Of a stretch of 64,000 nucleotides of DNA, positions 26,689 through 35,723 are shown one piece after another. The stretch comes from CAYPAV01 sp964408805 (GTDB lineage: Bacteria; Pseudomonadota; Alphaproteobacteria; UBA8366). Numbering within the stretch: position 1 is the stretch's first letter; each line of letters begins with the position of its first letter. The stretch is from positions 496,001 through 560,000 of the forward strand of contig CAYPAV010000001.1 of the NCBI GenBank assembly GCA_964408805.1, written 5' to 3'. The notes beneath the pieces were generated by a model. It worked only from the letters and a program-made list of their open reading frames with translations, made no database searches and had not been told where the DNA came from. A program made the translations under genes and the position numbers.

Positions 26689-27099
26689 TTATCCTTCCGA
26701 GGAATCCTCGAGGCGGAGAGACGCCGAATTCATGCAATATCGCAATCCCGTGGGCGCCGGTCCATCCGGGAACACGTGCCCGAGATGCGAGTCGCAGGCC
26801 GCACACATCACCTCGGTGCGCCGCATGCCGAGACTGTCATCCGTTTCGGTCTGGACCGCCGCGGGGTCGATCGGCTGATAAAAACTCGGCCAGCCGCTGC
26901 CCGAATCGAATTTCGTCTCGGCGCCGAACAGCGGCGCGTCGCAACAGATGCAGCGGTAGGTACCGGGATCCTTGCAATTATCGTAGCGACCGGTGAAAGG
27001 CCGCTCCGTCCCCTTCAGGCGGCAAACCCGAAATTGTTCCGGGGTGAGGAGCTGCATCCATTCTTCCTCGGATTTCCGGACCTTCTCGACCATGGTCAT
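26689..27099 (-). CDS. msrB: Peptide-methionine (R)-S-oxide reductase MsrB
   Basis: A 136-residue MsrB. The zinc-binding cysteines C50, C53, C99 and C102, the substrate-binding SGSGWPSF motif, and the catalytic C122 in RYCMNSASL are all present. It repairs free or protein-bound methionine-R-sulfoxide with thioredoxin. ATG 27099 follows GAAGAGGA; a second in-frame ATG two codons later is less well placed. No signal peptide is seen, so it is cytoplasmic. It is divergent from the porin gene across a 360-base region. Confidence 0.95.
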   Translation of the reverse strand: MTMVEKVRKSEEEWMQLLTPEQFRVCRLKGTERPFTGRYDNCKDPGTYRCICCDAPLFGAETKFDSGSGWPSFYQPIDPAAVQTETDDSLGMRRTEVMCAACDSHLGHVFPDGPAPTGLRYCMNSASLRLEDSSEG

Positions 27100-27459
27100 G
27101 TTTCCTCTTCGTTGCCTCGATCTGCGTCTTCCAATACCGCGCCTTCTTGTATTCGTTCGCGCGACGGCAAGGCAAAATTCTGCTTCGAATCGGTGCTTGA
27201 CGGATGTCCATAACCTTCAAATCATGACGGTGCAAGCTCGCTGGAATCCACGATTTCCGCTATTTTTAGCTATTCCGGCTGGTCTTGTTGCAATTTTGCA
27301 ACATGGAGCACCCATTATTCGCCGGGAAGTCCGAGTTTCGTTGACGGTTTGCCCCCAATGGCTTTTAAACGGTAGCGAACCTGAAGCCATCAACGGGCGC
27401 GAACCGTGCCACGGGCTTCTTCTATAGACATTGCGATGAAGCAGTGGAGGAAAAACAAA
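27100..27459. other. 360-base divergent intergenic region between msrB and the porin gene
   Basis: This is the only gene-free stretch over 300 bases in the window. It is noticeably less GC-rich than its surroundings, especially 27220-27310. It holds a good candidate promoter for the porin (listed separately) and the porin ribosome site GGAGG at 27446-27450. The msrB side has no clear promoter match. I see no RNA gene or convincing inverted repeat in it. Confidence 0.6.
27341..27369 (+). promoter_or_regulatory. Candidate sigma-70-type promoter for the porin gene
   Basis: TTGACG at 27341-27346 matches the -35 consensus in five of six bases. After exactly 17 bases, TTTAAA at 27364-27369 matches the -10 hexamer in four of six. 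It would give a 5' leader of roughly 85 bases before the porin ATG at 27460. A second TTGACG at 27197-27202 with AATCAT 17 bases on is a weaker alternative. Prediction from sequence only. Confidence 0.4.
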
Positions 27460-28608
27460 ATGAAGCAAGGTAAGCGTTCGATGCGCTCCCTTTTGCTCGT
27501 TGGTGCGACGGCGACGGCGATGAGCCTGGCCGGTGGTGCCCTCGCGGCGGATAAAAAGGGTGCGAAGGTTATCAACGCCAAGCAGGACAAGGTGAAGATC
27601 GCGCTGAGCGGTCAGATCTCCAAGTCCATGGTCTACTACGATGATGGCGGGGCGTCCCGTTTCCGTATCGATGATTCGAACTTCAGCAGCACGCGTGTTC
27701 GCTGGAACATGACGGGCAAGATCTCCAGCGATCTGTCGATCGCCGGCCTGCTGGAAATCGCCATGGACGATGCGCGGAACAACATCACCGATGCGAACTA
27801 CGGCGCACGGTCGGGCAACGACACCCAGACCCGTCATGCCAAGCTCGACTTCAAGCACAAGTCCCTTGGTACGTTTTCCATCGGTTCGAGCAGCACCGCT
27901 GCCGACGGCATCAACAACATGGGGACACCGGGTTTCGTCTTTCTGACCCAGTTCACCAGCCTGATGTTCGCCGGTAAGGATTTCCGGGTGAAATCGGATG
28001 GTTCCCTCCTGGGCGCCACGAATGAGGTCGGCGACGTCCTCACCGATCTCGATTACGGTGGCCGCGAGCCGCGCCTCCGCTATGATACGCCCAATTTCAT
28101 GGGCTTCAGTCTGGCGGCGTCGCACTCCGATGACACGGCCTACGAATTGGCCCTTCGCTACAAGGGTAAGTTCCTCGACAGCAAGGTCGGCCTGGGCATC
28201 GGTTATCATGACGGCAGCGCGGCCGGCACCAATGGCGATCGCCTCGGCGGCACCGTCTATGCGCAGCATTCCTCGGGCCTCGGCGTGACCGCGTCGGTTG
28301 GCTGGACGAACCAGGACACCTCGCAGGTGAATGGTGGCGACGATGCGCACACCTACTACATCTCCGGTTATTTGAGCCGGAAATTCAACGAGATGGGCAA
28401 GACCGTCCTCGCCGTTGAGTACCAACAGGCTGAAAACATCACCAATCGCGGTGAGGTTGGTAAGGCCTGGGGCGCCGGTATCATCCAGCACGTCTCCGCG
28501 GCGAATCTGGAGCTGTACGCCAAGTACGCCAACTTCGATCGCGACGGCACTGGAATCGAGACGCATGACATCGACGCCGTCATGATCGGTTCGCGGATGA
28601 AGTTCTAG
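27460..28608 (+). CDS. Outer-membrane porin
   Basis: A 382-residue secreted beta-barrel protein. The signal peptide (residues 1 to about 29) has a basic start, a hydrophobic core and ends near GGALAA. The mature part shows alternating beta strands such as VKIALSGQISKSMVYYDD, repeated Gly/Asp-rich turns and a C-terminal phenylalanine (SRMKF), the usual signal for outer-membrane assembly. It resembles the Gram-negative porins that form general or anion-selective diffusion channels. ATG 27460 follows GGAGG at 9 bases; earlier in-frame ATGs would spoil the signal peptide. Selectivity cannot be inferred. Confidence 0.88.
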   Translation: MKQGKRSMRSLLLVGATATAMSLAGGALAADKKGAKVINAKQDKVKIALSGQISKSMVYYDDGGASRFRIDDSNFSSTRVRWNMTGKISSDLSIAGLLEIAMDDARNNITDANYGARSGNDTQTRHAKLDFKHKSLGTFSIGSSSTAADGINNMGTPGFVFLTQFTSLMFAGKDFRVKSDGSLLGATNEVGDVLTDLDYGGREPRLRYDTPNFMGFSLAASHSDDTAYELALRYKGKFLDSKVGLGIGYHDGSAAGTNGDRLGGTVYAQHSSGLGVTASVGWTNQDTSQVNGGDDAHTYYISGYLSRKFNEMGKTVLAVEYQQAENITNRGEVGKAWGAGIIQHVSAANLELYAKYANFDRDGTGIETHDIDAVMIGSRMKF

Positions 28609-28626
28609 GCTGAGATTGCTTGGAAT

Positions 28627-28803
28627 ATGGCTCTTCGCCGACATATGGCTTGGTTGGTTCTAGGACTGATGATTGCCGTATCGCCCGGTTGCGCTTACCT
28701 AAAGCCCGATTTGAGCGAATACGACAATGACCCGGACAAGTTCATGAAGGGACCAGGACTGTTAACCGGCCGGTCAGGCGAATGGGTACTCATTCGTAGG
28801 TAG
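28627..28803 (+). CDS. Small predicted lipoprotein, 58 residues
   Basis: A short frame starting ATG at 28627 encodes 58 residues with a basic N-terminus (MALRRH), a hydrophobic core, and the lipobox-like SPGC with Cys at 22, followed by a short acidic mature part (KPDLSEYDNDPDKF). It lies 18 bases after the porin stop and before a strong terminator at 28841-28877, so it is probably co-transcribed with the porin. The lipobox is imperfect (Pro at -2). No family is recognised. A tiny outer-membrane-anchored protein is the reading from sequence; expression is not proven. Confidence 0.55.
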   Translation: MALRRHMAWLVLGLMIAVSPGCAYLKPDLSEYDNDPDKFMKGPGLLTGRSGEWVLIRR

Positions 28804-28840
28804 GGAAGACCGAAGACACGCTTTCCTACGAAGGAATTGG

Positions 28841-28877
28841 AACCGGCCCGGATTTTTTCCGGGCCGGTTTCTTTTTT
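28841..28877 (+). terminator. Strong intrinsic terminator after the porin transcript
   Basis: Perfect 11-bp arms AACCGGCCCGG (28841-28851) and CCGGGCCGGTT (28859-28869) enclose a loop of seven bases, A followed by six T. The run TCTTTTTT follows directly on the plus strand. It ends the porin plus small-lipoprotein unit and faces the convergent VWA-like gene 47 bases away. Confidence 0.9.
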
Positions 28878-28924
28878 GCCCCAAGCCGCTTGGTCGGGCG
28901 GCCCCGCAATCACGACCTTCCCCG

Positions 28925-31000
28925 TTATTCGCCCTCGCGCCACCATGTTCCGGCAAGCAGGGCAAATCCCAGGAGCAGGGCCAGGAGCGCCGGCGGCAGT
29001 GGCGTGCGGCGAACGCCGGTAACGATGTAGTCGTCGTTGCGGCGAAGTCCGATCCAATCGCGCCCGTGTGTCGTCCGCCCGGGCCGGGTCCGGCGTAGAT
29101 CCGGCGCGCCGCCGCGCAACCAGAAGATCCCGCCCTTGGTCCGCGCCGCGAACGGCGCCATGGTTTTCGCCGTCGAGCGGAGATCCGCCACCTCCTTGGC
29201 GTTGAGCGCGCCCGCCGCGGTCATCGCCCGCCGGTCGCCGTCGCGGACACTGTAGAGGCCGGCTTGCTCGACCGCGAGCCGGGCGACACTCCGCCCGCCT
29301 GGGGCCTCGCGCAGCGTCATCCGCCGCGTCGTCCCGTCGGGACCGGTCAATTCCACCTCGTTGCTTTTCGCCTTCTCCAGGCTGCGGCGCACGATTTCGA
29401 GATGGCTGCCGTCGAAGCCGATTCGCAGATCGTTTTCCTCCAAGTCCGGTTCCTTCATCAGCCAATGCGCGAGCCGGCGCAACAGTTCCGCTTGCGGGCC
29501 GCCGCCCTCGAACCCGCGCGCCCAGAGCCAGATGTGATCGCTGTTTATCTGGGCAACCCGGCCCTTTCCGAAGCGGTCCAGGACAAGGAGGGGCTTGTCC
29601 TCCGCACCCGTCATCAGGATGCGGCCGCGGGTGGCGCTGGCGTCGATCTGCCTTAGCCACCGGCCCCATCGTCGCTCGCCTTTCCCCGTGCCGCCCGGCA
29701 GGCCGGCCGTGACCGGATGACGCCGTCCCAGGGCCGACACCGCCGGACGATAAGGCCGTTCGATGATCCGTCCGCTCGGTTCCGCCGGCAAGACCTTGCC
29801 GAGCGGCGTCCGATAGAGGCTGAAGGGAGTCGCGAAACTCGGTCCCACCGCCTCCAGAAGGGCGCCGCCCTCGCGGACATAATCGACGACGTTCTGGAGA
29901 TAGACCGGCGGCAATACGCCGCGTCGCCGATAGCGGTCGAAGATCACGAGGTCGAAATCGGCCAGCTTCACCTCGAACAGCTCCCGCGTCGGGAACGAGA
30001 TCAGCGAGAGCTCGTTGATCGGCGTGCCGTCCTGCTTTTCCGGCGGCCGCAGGATGGTGAAATGCACCAGATCGACCGACGGATCCGATTTCAAGAGATT
30101 GCGCCAGGTTCGCTCGCCGGGATGCGGTTCCCCCGAAACGAGCAGGACGCGGAGGCGGTCGCGCACGCCGTTGATCGACAGCACCGCGCGATTGTTCTCG
30201 AGCATCAGCTCGTCCCGCCCCGGATCGGCGATTAGCTCGATTACCGAGGGCCCGCCATGCTCCAACTCCACCTTCAGGGAATGGGTCTTGCCAATCTCGA
30301 TTTCCGATGTGCCGAGGTCCACGCCGTCGCGCTTCAAAGTCAGCCGAGCCCGGCTCCCCGGCGCAGCACCCGCATCCTCGACTTTTACCGACACTTCGAC
30401 TTCCGTGCCGACGATACCATAAGCGGGCACGTCTACGACGACGAGCCGCCGGTCGGGCAAGTCGGGGGCGCCCGCCAGCAACAGATGAATGGGGGCCGGC
30501 AGGGACACCCGATCGAGCCGGCTCGGCATATCGTGGATCTGGCCGTCGGTCAGAACGAAAACCCCGGCGGCCCGACTGGGCGGTATATCGCCCAACGCTT
30601 CGATCATTGGCCCAGCGAGGCGCGTCCCGTGCGCCCCGTCACCCACGCCGTCGTGGCGAATTCGAAGGACCCGCCGTTCGACCGTCGAGGCATAACCCTC
30701 GAGCTGCCGGTTAAGGCGCTTGAGCGCCGTATCGCGCTCCCCATCGCGGCCGGCGATCTTCATGCTGGGCGTCTCGTCGATCACGACAAGGGCGATGTCC
30801 TTGAGCGGCTCTCGCCTCTCCTCGACCAGGCTGGGCCGCGCCAGAAGCAGCGCCAGGAACAGCATGAGCCCCGCCCGCCACCAAGCGCCCCTCGCCCCTC
30901 GCCAAATTGCGAAGAGGACGACCAGCCCCGCCAGTGCCAGCACCGGCGACAAAATGCCCCATGACAGCAACGGCGCGAATTCGATCGTGGTGGCGGCCAT
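28925..31000 (-). CDS. Large membrane protein with VWA-like and glutamine amidotransferase-like domains
   Basis: A 691-residue protein. Two hydrophobic segments lie near the N-terminus (about residues 12-55), followed by a VWA-like segment (IALVVIDETPSMKIAG with the DxTxS-like metal site, later FVLTDGQIHDMP), a GATase-like part (DLVIFDRYRRRGVLPPVYLQNVVDYVREGGALL), and a final transmembrane helix (LLALLLGFALLAGTWW). This layout is known from the last gene of alphaproteobacterial MoxR-DUF58-DUF4159 operons. Role is probably envelope quality control or stress, by context. ATG 31000 lies 2 bases after the preceding stop; the frame runs further upstream only within that gene. Confidence 0.8.
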   Translation of the reverse strand: MAATTIEFAPLLSWGILSPVLALAGLVVLFAIWRGARGAWWRAGLMLFLALLLARPSLVEERREPLKDIALVVIDETPSMKIAGRDGERDTALKRLNRQLEGYASTVERRVLRIRHDGVGDGAHGTRLAGPMIEALGDIPPSRAAGVFVLTDGQIHDMPSRLDRVSLPAPIHLLLAGAPDLPDRRLVVVDVPAYGIVGTEVEVSVKVEDAGAAPGSRARLTLKRDGVDLGTSEIEIGKTHSLKVELEHGGPSVIELIADPGRDELMLENNRAVLSINGVRDRLRVLLVSGEPHPGERTWRNLLKSDPSVDLVHFTILRPPEKQDGTPINELSLISFPTRELFEVKLADFDLVIFDRYRRRGVLPPVYLQNVVDYVREGGALLEAVGPSFATPFSLYRTPLGKVLPAEPSGRIIERPYRPAVSALGRRHPVTAGLPGGTGKGERRWGRWLRQIDASATRGRILMTGAEDKPLLVLDRFGKGRVAQINSDHIWLWARGFEGGGPQAELLRRLAHWLMKEPDLEENDLRIGFDGSHLEIVRRSLEKAKSNEVELTGPDGTTRRMTLREAPGGRSVARLAVEQAGLYSVRDGDRRAMTAAGALNAKEVADLRSTAKTMAPFAARTKGGIFWLRGGAPDLRRTRPGRTTHGRDWIGLRRNDDYIVTGVRRTPLPPALLALLLGFALLAGTWWREGE

Positions 31001-31002
31001 CG

Positions 31003-33729
31003 TCACTGTCCCAATCGCTCGAGGATGGCTGGGACGTGGACCTGGTCGGCCTTGTAGTTGCCGGTGAGGGCGTACATTACGAGATTGATACCGAAGCGGA
31101 AGGCCATCTCCCGTTGTTTCTCGCCGCCCGGTACGACGGCGAAGAGCGGCCGGCCCGTGGAGTCGATGGACCATGCCGCGGCCCAGTCGTGGCTCCCGAT
31201 CAGGACTCGTGAGACGCCGTCCTTGGCCCGCCGGTCCGACGCCTCGACCCAAAGCCGGCCGCCGGCCCAGCGTCCGGGAAAATCCTGCATGAGATAGAAG
31301 GCCTTGGTGAGAACATGGCTGGGCGGCGTCGAAACAAGGGGCGGGATATTGAGGCCCCGCGTCAGTCGCCGCAGGGTTCGGACGCCGGCATGCGGGGTTC
31401 CGCCGTCCCCTTCCCGAGTATCGAAAAAGATCGTCCCGCCATTTTCCATATATCGATTGAGGTGCCGGATGGCCGCCGGCGGAAGGGGTTCCTGGCCCGA
31501 ATGGATGGGCCAATAGAGCAGCGCGAAGAAGGCCAGTTCGTCTGTCGCCGGATTGACCCCGACCGGAGGAGCCAACTCGGCCGCCGTTCGCCGCCGAACC
31601 CTGTCGCTGAGCCCCGTCAGCCCCGACCGGCTGACGTCATCGATGTTTCGATCGCCGGTTACGATGAAGGCGAGACGCGTGGCGTTCGCGGAATCGAGGG
31701 CGAAGCGTTCCGCTTTGGTTTGTGCTTGCGCATCGCCCAAGGCGGCGGTCAATCCAGCCGCCAACAGGATCGCCGCACCGGCGCGTCCGGTGAGCCGGCG
31801 ATGCGGCAGCAGACCGCGCAAGGCAAGCGTCGCCATCATGTCGGCCAAGGCCAACACGAATGTCAGCAGCAGGAGCCAAGGCTGAAAATCGACTTCGGCG
31901 CGCAGCAAATATGCCTGCCGCGCGATGCCGGACGGCAGGCTCCCGAGCGGCTTCAGGGATTTGATACCGGGTGAAAGATTGAGGGCGCGGCGCGTGCTTT
32001 CGGTGCCATAGAATCCGGGTGGTGTCGCCGGACCCGCCGAGGCCCGCCGGAGGGCCGCGCTGTCGATTGCCTGGGCGCGCGGCGACGGCGGGCCGAGCCG
32101 CCCGAAGCCGTCAAGCAGTTTAAAGGGCGCTAGCGGACGCCGGAATGAGCCGCCCCCCGCCAATCCGCGGCCAAGTCCTACGATCCGTTGCAGCATCTCC
32201 ACGAACAGCCCCGAAAGCGGCAGGTTGGTCCAAGCGGTGCTGGCGGTCGTGTGCACCAGCACCAGCCACCCCTCGCCCCGACGACTGGCGGTGACAAGGG
32301 GCGTGCCGTCGGTCAGGCGCGCCCATGTCTTGCTCGCGAGGTCGAGCGACGGTTGAGCCAGCACCTGTCGTGAAACCGACACGTCCTTCGGCAGGACCAG
32401 GCCGAAGAACGGGCTTTTTTCGTTAAAGGGCGCCAAACGGGCGGGTTCGCTCCAAAGGAGGGCACCCCCAAGCGTCCGCCCGCCGCGGCGGAGCGGTACG
32501 GGCGTGAGCGCATCATCCTGGCGCGCCGCCAGTTTCAAGCCGGCGAATCGAAGAACCACCCCGCCCCGGCGAATCCATTTGTCCAGCGCCGCTCGCGCCG
32601 CCGGATCAAGGGGCTCCGTGTCGGGAACCGCGATGACCGAGCGACCCGAATCGACGAGCTTCGCGATGGGTGCCCGCAGGACGTCGCTGAAAGGCTGGAG
32701 CGCTCGCTCGATATAATAGGTTTCCGAAAGCAGCGCCGGGCCGCTGTCGAGTGGTTTCGCCGCCGCGACACCCACCGACCGTCGGCGCCAGCGCTCGTCG
32801 AGCAGGATGACGCCGCCCGCTGTCCCGTTTCCGTCGATCTCCAGCCGCGAGAGCTTGTTTCGCAATTCACGGGGCACGTCGATCGTCGTTTCCACCCGGT
32901 TCTCGTCCGCGGCAAAGGCGACACTCCGTTCGATCAAGGCGCGTCCATCCGTCGCGCGGCCGCGAAGCTTGAGGATAAGTGCCGCGCCGGTCGCGGCGCG
33001 CGAGAGCGCCACTCGAAGCTCGCCGTTTCGCGATTCGGGCGGATGAAGCAGTGATGGCAGATCCGCCGGCGGATCTGCCAGGACGACGAGCGTGCCGAGA
33101 CGCCGCAGTCGGTCGGCCAGGGCATCCGCTTTCTCGCCGGTTAGACCGTTGCTGAGCCAATAAACCGGCATGGCCCCTTTTTCGGAAAGATTCTTCAGAG
33201 CGGCGACCGCGCCGGCACGGTCGGCCGACCACGGCTTGGGGAGAAGAGCGGCGACGATGTTGCGCGCCTTCTCCGTCCGCAACGGCCCCAAAAGCGCGGG
33301 CGCGCCGCCGCCGATCGGGGGTACCGTCGGAAGGATATAGACGGTCCGGTCCTCCCGCGCGGCCCGGTCGATGGCCTCTTCCATGGCCGCTTTGCGTCGC
33401 GGCCAATGCCGGGCCGCCGCCCAGCCGTCGTCCACGACCAGCAACAGCGGCCCACCGCCCGGTAGCGCCGCCCGCGGATTGAGGAGCGGTCCGGCAAGGC
33501 CCAGAATGAGCGCTGTTACCGTCAGAATGCGCAACAGAATAAGCCAGAGGGGTGAAGCCTGCGGCGTTTGTTCCTCAGTCTCGAGGCCAAGCAGCAGCCG
33601 GACCACCGGAAAACGGATATTCTGTGCCGCCGGCGGCGTGATACGCAGCAGCCACCACAACAGCGGCAACAGCAGCAGCGCCCCCAGGAACCAGGGATTG
33701 GCAAACCCGAGCGCGCCAAGGCCGAACAT
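31003..33729 (-). CDS. BatA-type membrane protein with C-terminal DUF4159 domain
   Basis: A 908-residue membrane protein. The N-terminus is BatA-like (FANPWFLGALLLLPLLWWLL, then a second helix near 60-85), with a degenerate VWA-like region after it. Another hydrophobic pair lies near residues 625-690, and the last 210 residues match DUF4159 (LAFIVTGDRN, LYWPIHSGQ, ENGGTIFFDTREGD, HVLTKAFYLMQDFPGRW). DUF4159 proteins accompany MoxR ATPases in many alphaproteobacteria; their biochemical role is unknown. It starts 4 bases after the DUF58 stop and ends 2 bases before the next gene, so the four genes form one tight operon. Confidence 0.88.
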   Translation of the reverse strand: MFGLGALGFANPWFLGALLLLPLLWWLLRITPPAAQNIRFPVVRLLLGLETEEQTPQASPLWLILLRILTVTALILGLAGPLLNPRAALPGGGPLLLVVDDGWAAARHWPRRKAAMEEAIDRAAREDRTVYILPTVPPIGGGAPALLGPLRTEKARNIVAALLPKPWSADRAGAVAALKNLSEKGAMPVYWLSNGLTGEKADALADRLRRLGTLVVLADPPADLPSLLHPPESRNGELRVALSRAATGAALILKLRGRATDGRALIERSVAFAADENRVETTIDVPRELRNKLSRLEIDGNGTAGGVILLDERWRRRSVGVAAAKPLDSGPALLSETYYIERALQPFSDVLRAPIAKLVDSGRSVIAVPDTEPLDPAARAALDKWIRRGGVVLRFAGLKLAARQDDALTPVPLRRGGRTLGGALLWSEPARLAPFNEKSPFFGLVLPKDVSVSRQVLAQPSLDLASKTWARLTDGTPLVTASRRGEGWLVLVHTTASTAWTNLPLSGLFVEMLQRIVGLGRGLAGGGSFRRPLAPFKLLDGFGRLGPPSPRAQAIDSAALRRASAGPATPPGFYGTESTRRALNLSPGIKSLKPLGSLPSGIARQAYLLRAEVDFQPWLLLLTFVLALADMMATLALRGLLPHRRLTGRAGAAILLAAGLTAALGDAQAQTKAERFALDSANATRLAFIVTGDRNIDDVSRSGLTGLSDRVRRRTAAELAPPVGVNPATDELAFFALLYWPIHSGQEPLPPAAIRHLNRYMENGGTIFFDTREGDGGTPHAGVRTLRRLTRGLNIPPLVSTPPSHVLTKAFYLMQDFPGRWAGGRLWVEASDRRAKDGVSRVLIGSHDWAAAWSIDSTGRPLFAVVPGGEKQREMAFRFGINLVMYALTGNYKADQVHVPAILERLGQ

Positions 33730-33733
33730 TCGC

Positions 33734-34618
33734 CTAACGCCCCGGTGTCGCCGAAAGGGCGATATACAAGGCCAGAAGCGCTTTTTCCGGCGGCTGGTCG
33801 GTCCGATGCCGGATCAAACCCCAATCCGCGACCCGTGCGATCGCGGCAACGGCGGATTGATGCGCCGCGAAACGGCGATGGTAGGTCTCGCGAACGGCTT
33901 CGACCCGATTGACAAGAACATCCCCTTCCGGTTCGAGATCGCTAAATCGCACCCGGCCACTAAACGGCAACTCTTCCTCCGCCGGATCGAAGATCTGCAC
34001 CATTTGCCCCCGAATGCCGCGGCCGGCGATCTTCAGGACGGAGTCCCGAATCGCCTCCGGGGCGGTCAGGAAATCGCCGAACATCACGAGCTGTGCGTAT
34101 CTGGGCAAGGCTTCGAAATCCGGCATTTCGGTCGACGGGTCGGTTGGTTGGAGCACGTATTCGGCCAGCCTTTGAAAAGCGGCGCGGCCCGACGCTGGCG
34201 GCAGGCCCGCGCCGACCAGGGCAAAGCGCTCCGCGCCGCGCGTCAGCAAGGCCGCCAGGGCAAGCAGCAGCAGGTCGCGCCGTGCCGCCTTGGTCGGGAT
34301 TTCGTCGCCCGAGCGATACGTCATCGAGGCCGAGGTGTCGCGCCATAACCAAACCGTCTGGGCGGCCTCCCACTCGGTCTCGCGGACGAAAATATGGCGA
34401 GACCGGGCGGATCGGCGCCAGTCGATGTTGCTCGCCGAATCGCCCTGTCCATAGCGGCGAAACTGCCAGAAGGTTTCGCCCTGGCCGACCACGCGGCGAC
34501 CATGGACGCCCTGGATCACCGTCGAGGCCACGCGTTCGGCCGCGACGAGCAGCGGCGGCAGGTCCGCGGCCAGTCCTTCGGCTCGCTGTCTTTGTCTTAC
34601 TTCCGCTGCCCCCGCCAT
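33734..34618 (-). CDS. DUF58 domain-containing protein
   Basis: A 294-residue DUF58 protein. The diagnostic segment RRVVGQGETFWQFRRYGQGD-SASNIDWRRSARS is followed by a VWA-like part with WLWRDTSASM. DUF58 proteins are regularly paired with MoxR ATPases and are thought to be part of the complexes they remodel. ATG 34618 is chosen because the longer frame begins with TTG at 34651 and would overlap moxR; the ribosome site AGGTGC is weak, so the start is uncertain by 11 codons. No transmembrane helix is seen here, unlike in some family members. Confidence 0.87.
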   Translation of the reverse strand: MAGAAEVRQRQRAEGLAADLPPLLVAAERVASTVIQGVHGRRVVGQGETFWQFRRYGQGDSASNIDWRRSARSRHIFVRETEWEAAQTVWLWRDTSASMTYRSGDEIPTKAARRDLLLLALAALLTRGAERFALVGAGLPPASGRAAFQRLAEYVLQPTDPSTEMPDFEALPRYAQLVMFGDFLTAPEAIRDSVLKIAGRGIRGQMVQIFDPAEEELPFSGRVRFSDLEPEGDVLVNRVEAVRETYHRRFAAHQSAVAAIARVADWGLIRHRTDQPPEKALLALYIALSATPGR

Positions 34619-34632
34619 GCGTTTCGCGGCAC

Positions 34633-35667
34633 CTAGCGCAGCGGTTCGCAAAGAAGGTCGATGATAGATTCGATGGTCACGCCTTCCTGGCGCGCGGCGA
34701 AATTCAGCGCCATTCGATGGCGCAGGATCGGATGGGCGAGGGCCAGGACATCGTCGACCGAGGGTGCCAGGCGGCCATCCAGTAGCGCCCTGGCCCGGCT
34801 CGCCAGCATCAGGGCCTGGCTCGCGCGCGGCCCCGGACCCCAGCCCACATGTTCCTTGATCGCGGCGATCTCGCTGGTCTCCGGACGCCCGGCCCGAACG
34901 ATACCTAAAATCGCCTCGACGATATTCTCGCCGACCGGAATGCGCCGAACCAAGGCCTGCGCCGAGAGGAGTTCGTCCGCGCTCATTACGCGCGACGGCG
35001 TTTCCTCGGCGGCCCCGGTCGTCGCGACCATCATGCGCCTTTCGGCCGGGGCATCGGGATAGCCGATATCGATCTGCATTAGGAACCGGTCGAGCTGTGC
35101 CTCGGGCAGCGGGTAGGTGCCTTCATGCTCCAGCGGATTTTGCGTCGCCAAGACGTGGAAGGGGGTCGGCAGGAGGTGATACTGTCCGGCGACGGAAACC
35201 CGGCTCTCCTGCATCGCCTGAAGCAGGGCGGATTGCGTGCGCGGGCTCGCCCGGTTGATCTCGTCCGCCATCAGCAGTTGCGAGAAGACCGGCCCTTCGA
35301 TGAATCGGAAGCTGCGTCTGCCGCTCTCCGACTCGTCCAAGACCTCCGAGCCGATAATATCCGCCGGCATCAGATCGGGTGTGAACTGGACCCGCCGCTC
35401 GTTCAGGCCGAGGACCTGTCCCAGCGTCTCGACCAACCGCGTCTTGGCGAGTCCCGGAACGCCGATGACCAGCGCATGCCCACCCGACAAAAGTGTAACC
35501 AGGCTTTCCTCGACCACATGTTTTTGACCGAAGATCACTTCGCCGATCGAATTCCGCACCTGGCTAAGTTTCTCGCCGAATCCATCGATTTCGTCGACGA
35601 GCGCGCGGGCCTCGGATTCGTTCAGTTCCGGCAATTCCGGCGCCGAAAGGCTAGCATCTGAGGACAT
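34633..35667 (-). CDS. MoxR-family AAA+ ATPase
   Basis: A 344-residue AAA+ ATPase. Walker A is GVPGLAKT (about residues 89-96), Walker B is LLMADEINRA, and sensor 1 lies in VLATQNPLEHEGTYPLPEAQLDRF, the MoxR signature. MoxR proteins act as chaperone-like motors on metal- or VWA-containing partners. It is the first gene of the minus-strand operon with DUF58, DUF4159 and VWA-like proteins and is divergent from the DUF1285 gene, with 56 bases between starts. Confidence 0.94.
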   Translation of the reverse strand: MSSDASLSAPELPELNESEARALVDEIDGFGEKLSQVRNSIGEVIFGQKHVVEESLVTLLSGGHALVIGVPGLAKTRLVETLGQVLGLNERRVQFTPDLMPADIIGSEVLDESESGRRSFRFIEGPVFSQLLMADEINRASPRTQSALLQAMQESRVSVAGQYHLLPTPFHVLATQNPLEHEGTYPLPEAQLDRFLMQIDIGYPDAPAERRMMVATTGAAEETPSRVMSADELLSAQALVRRIPVGENIVEAILGIVRAGRPETSEIAAIKEHVGWGPGPRASQALMLASRARALLDGRLAPSVDDVLALAHPILRHRMALNFAARQEGVTIESIIDLLCEPLR

Positions 35668-35723
35668 GAACGCCTATCTCCCGAAAAGGTATTCCGCTAA
35701 ACTCGAAGCATGTAGGCCATGGA

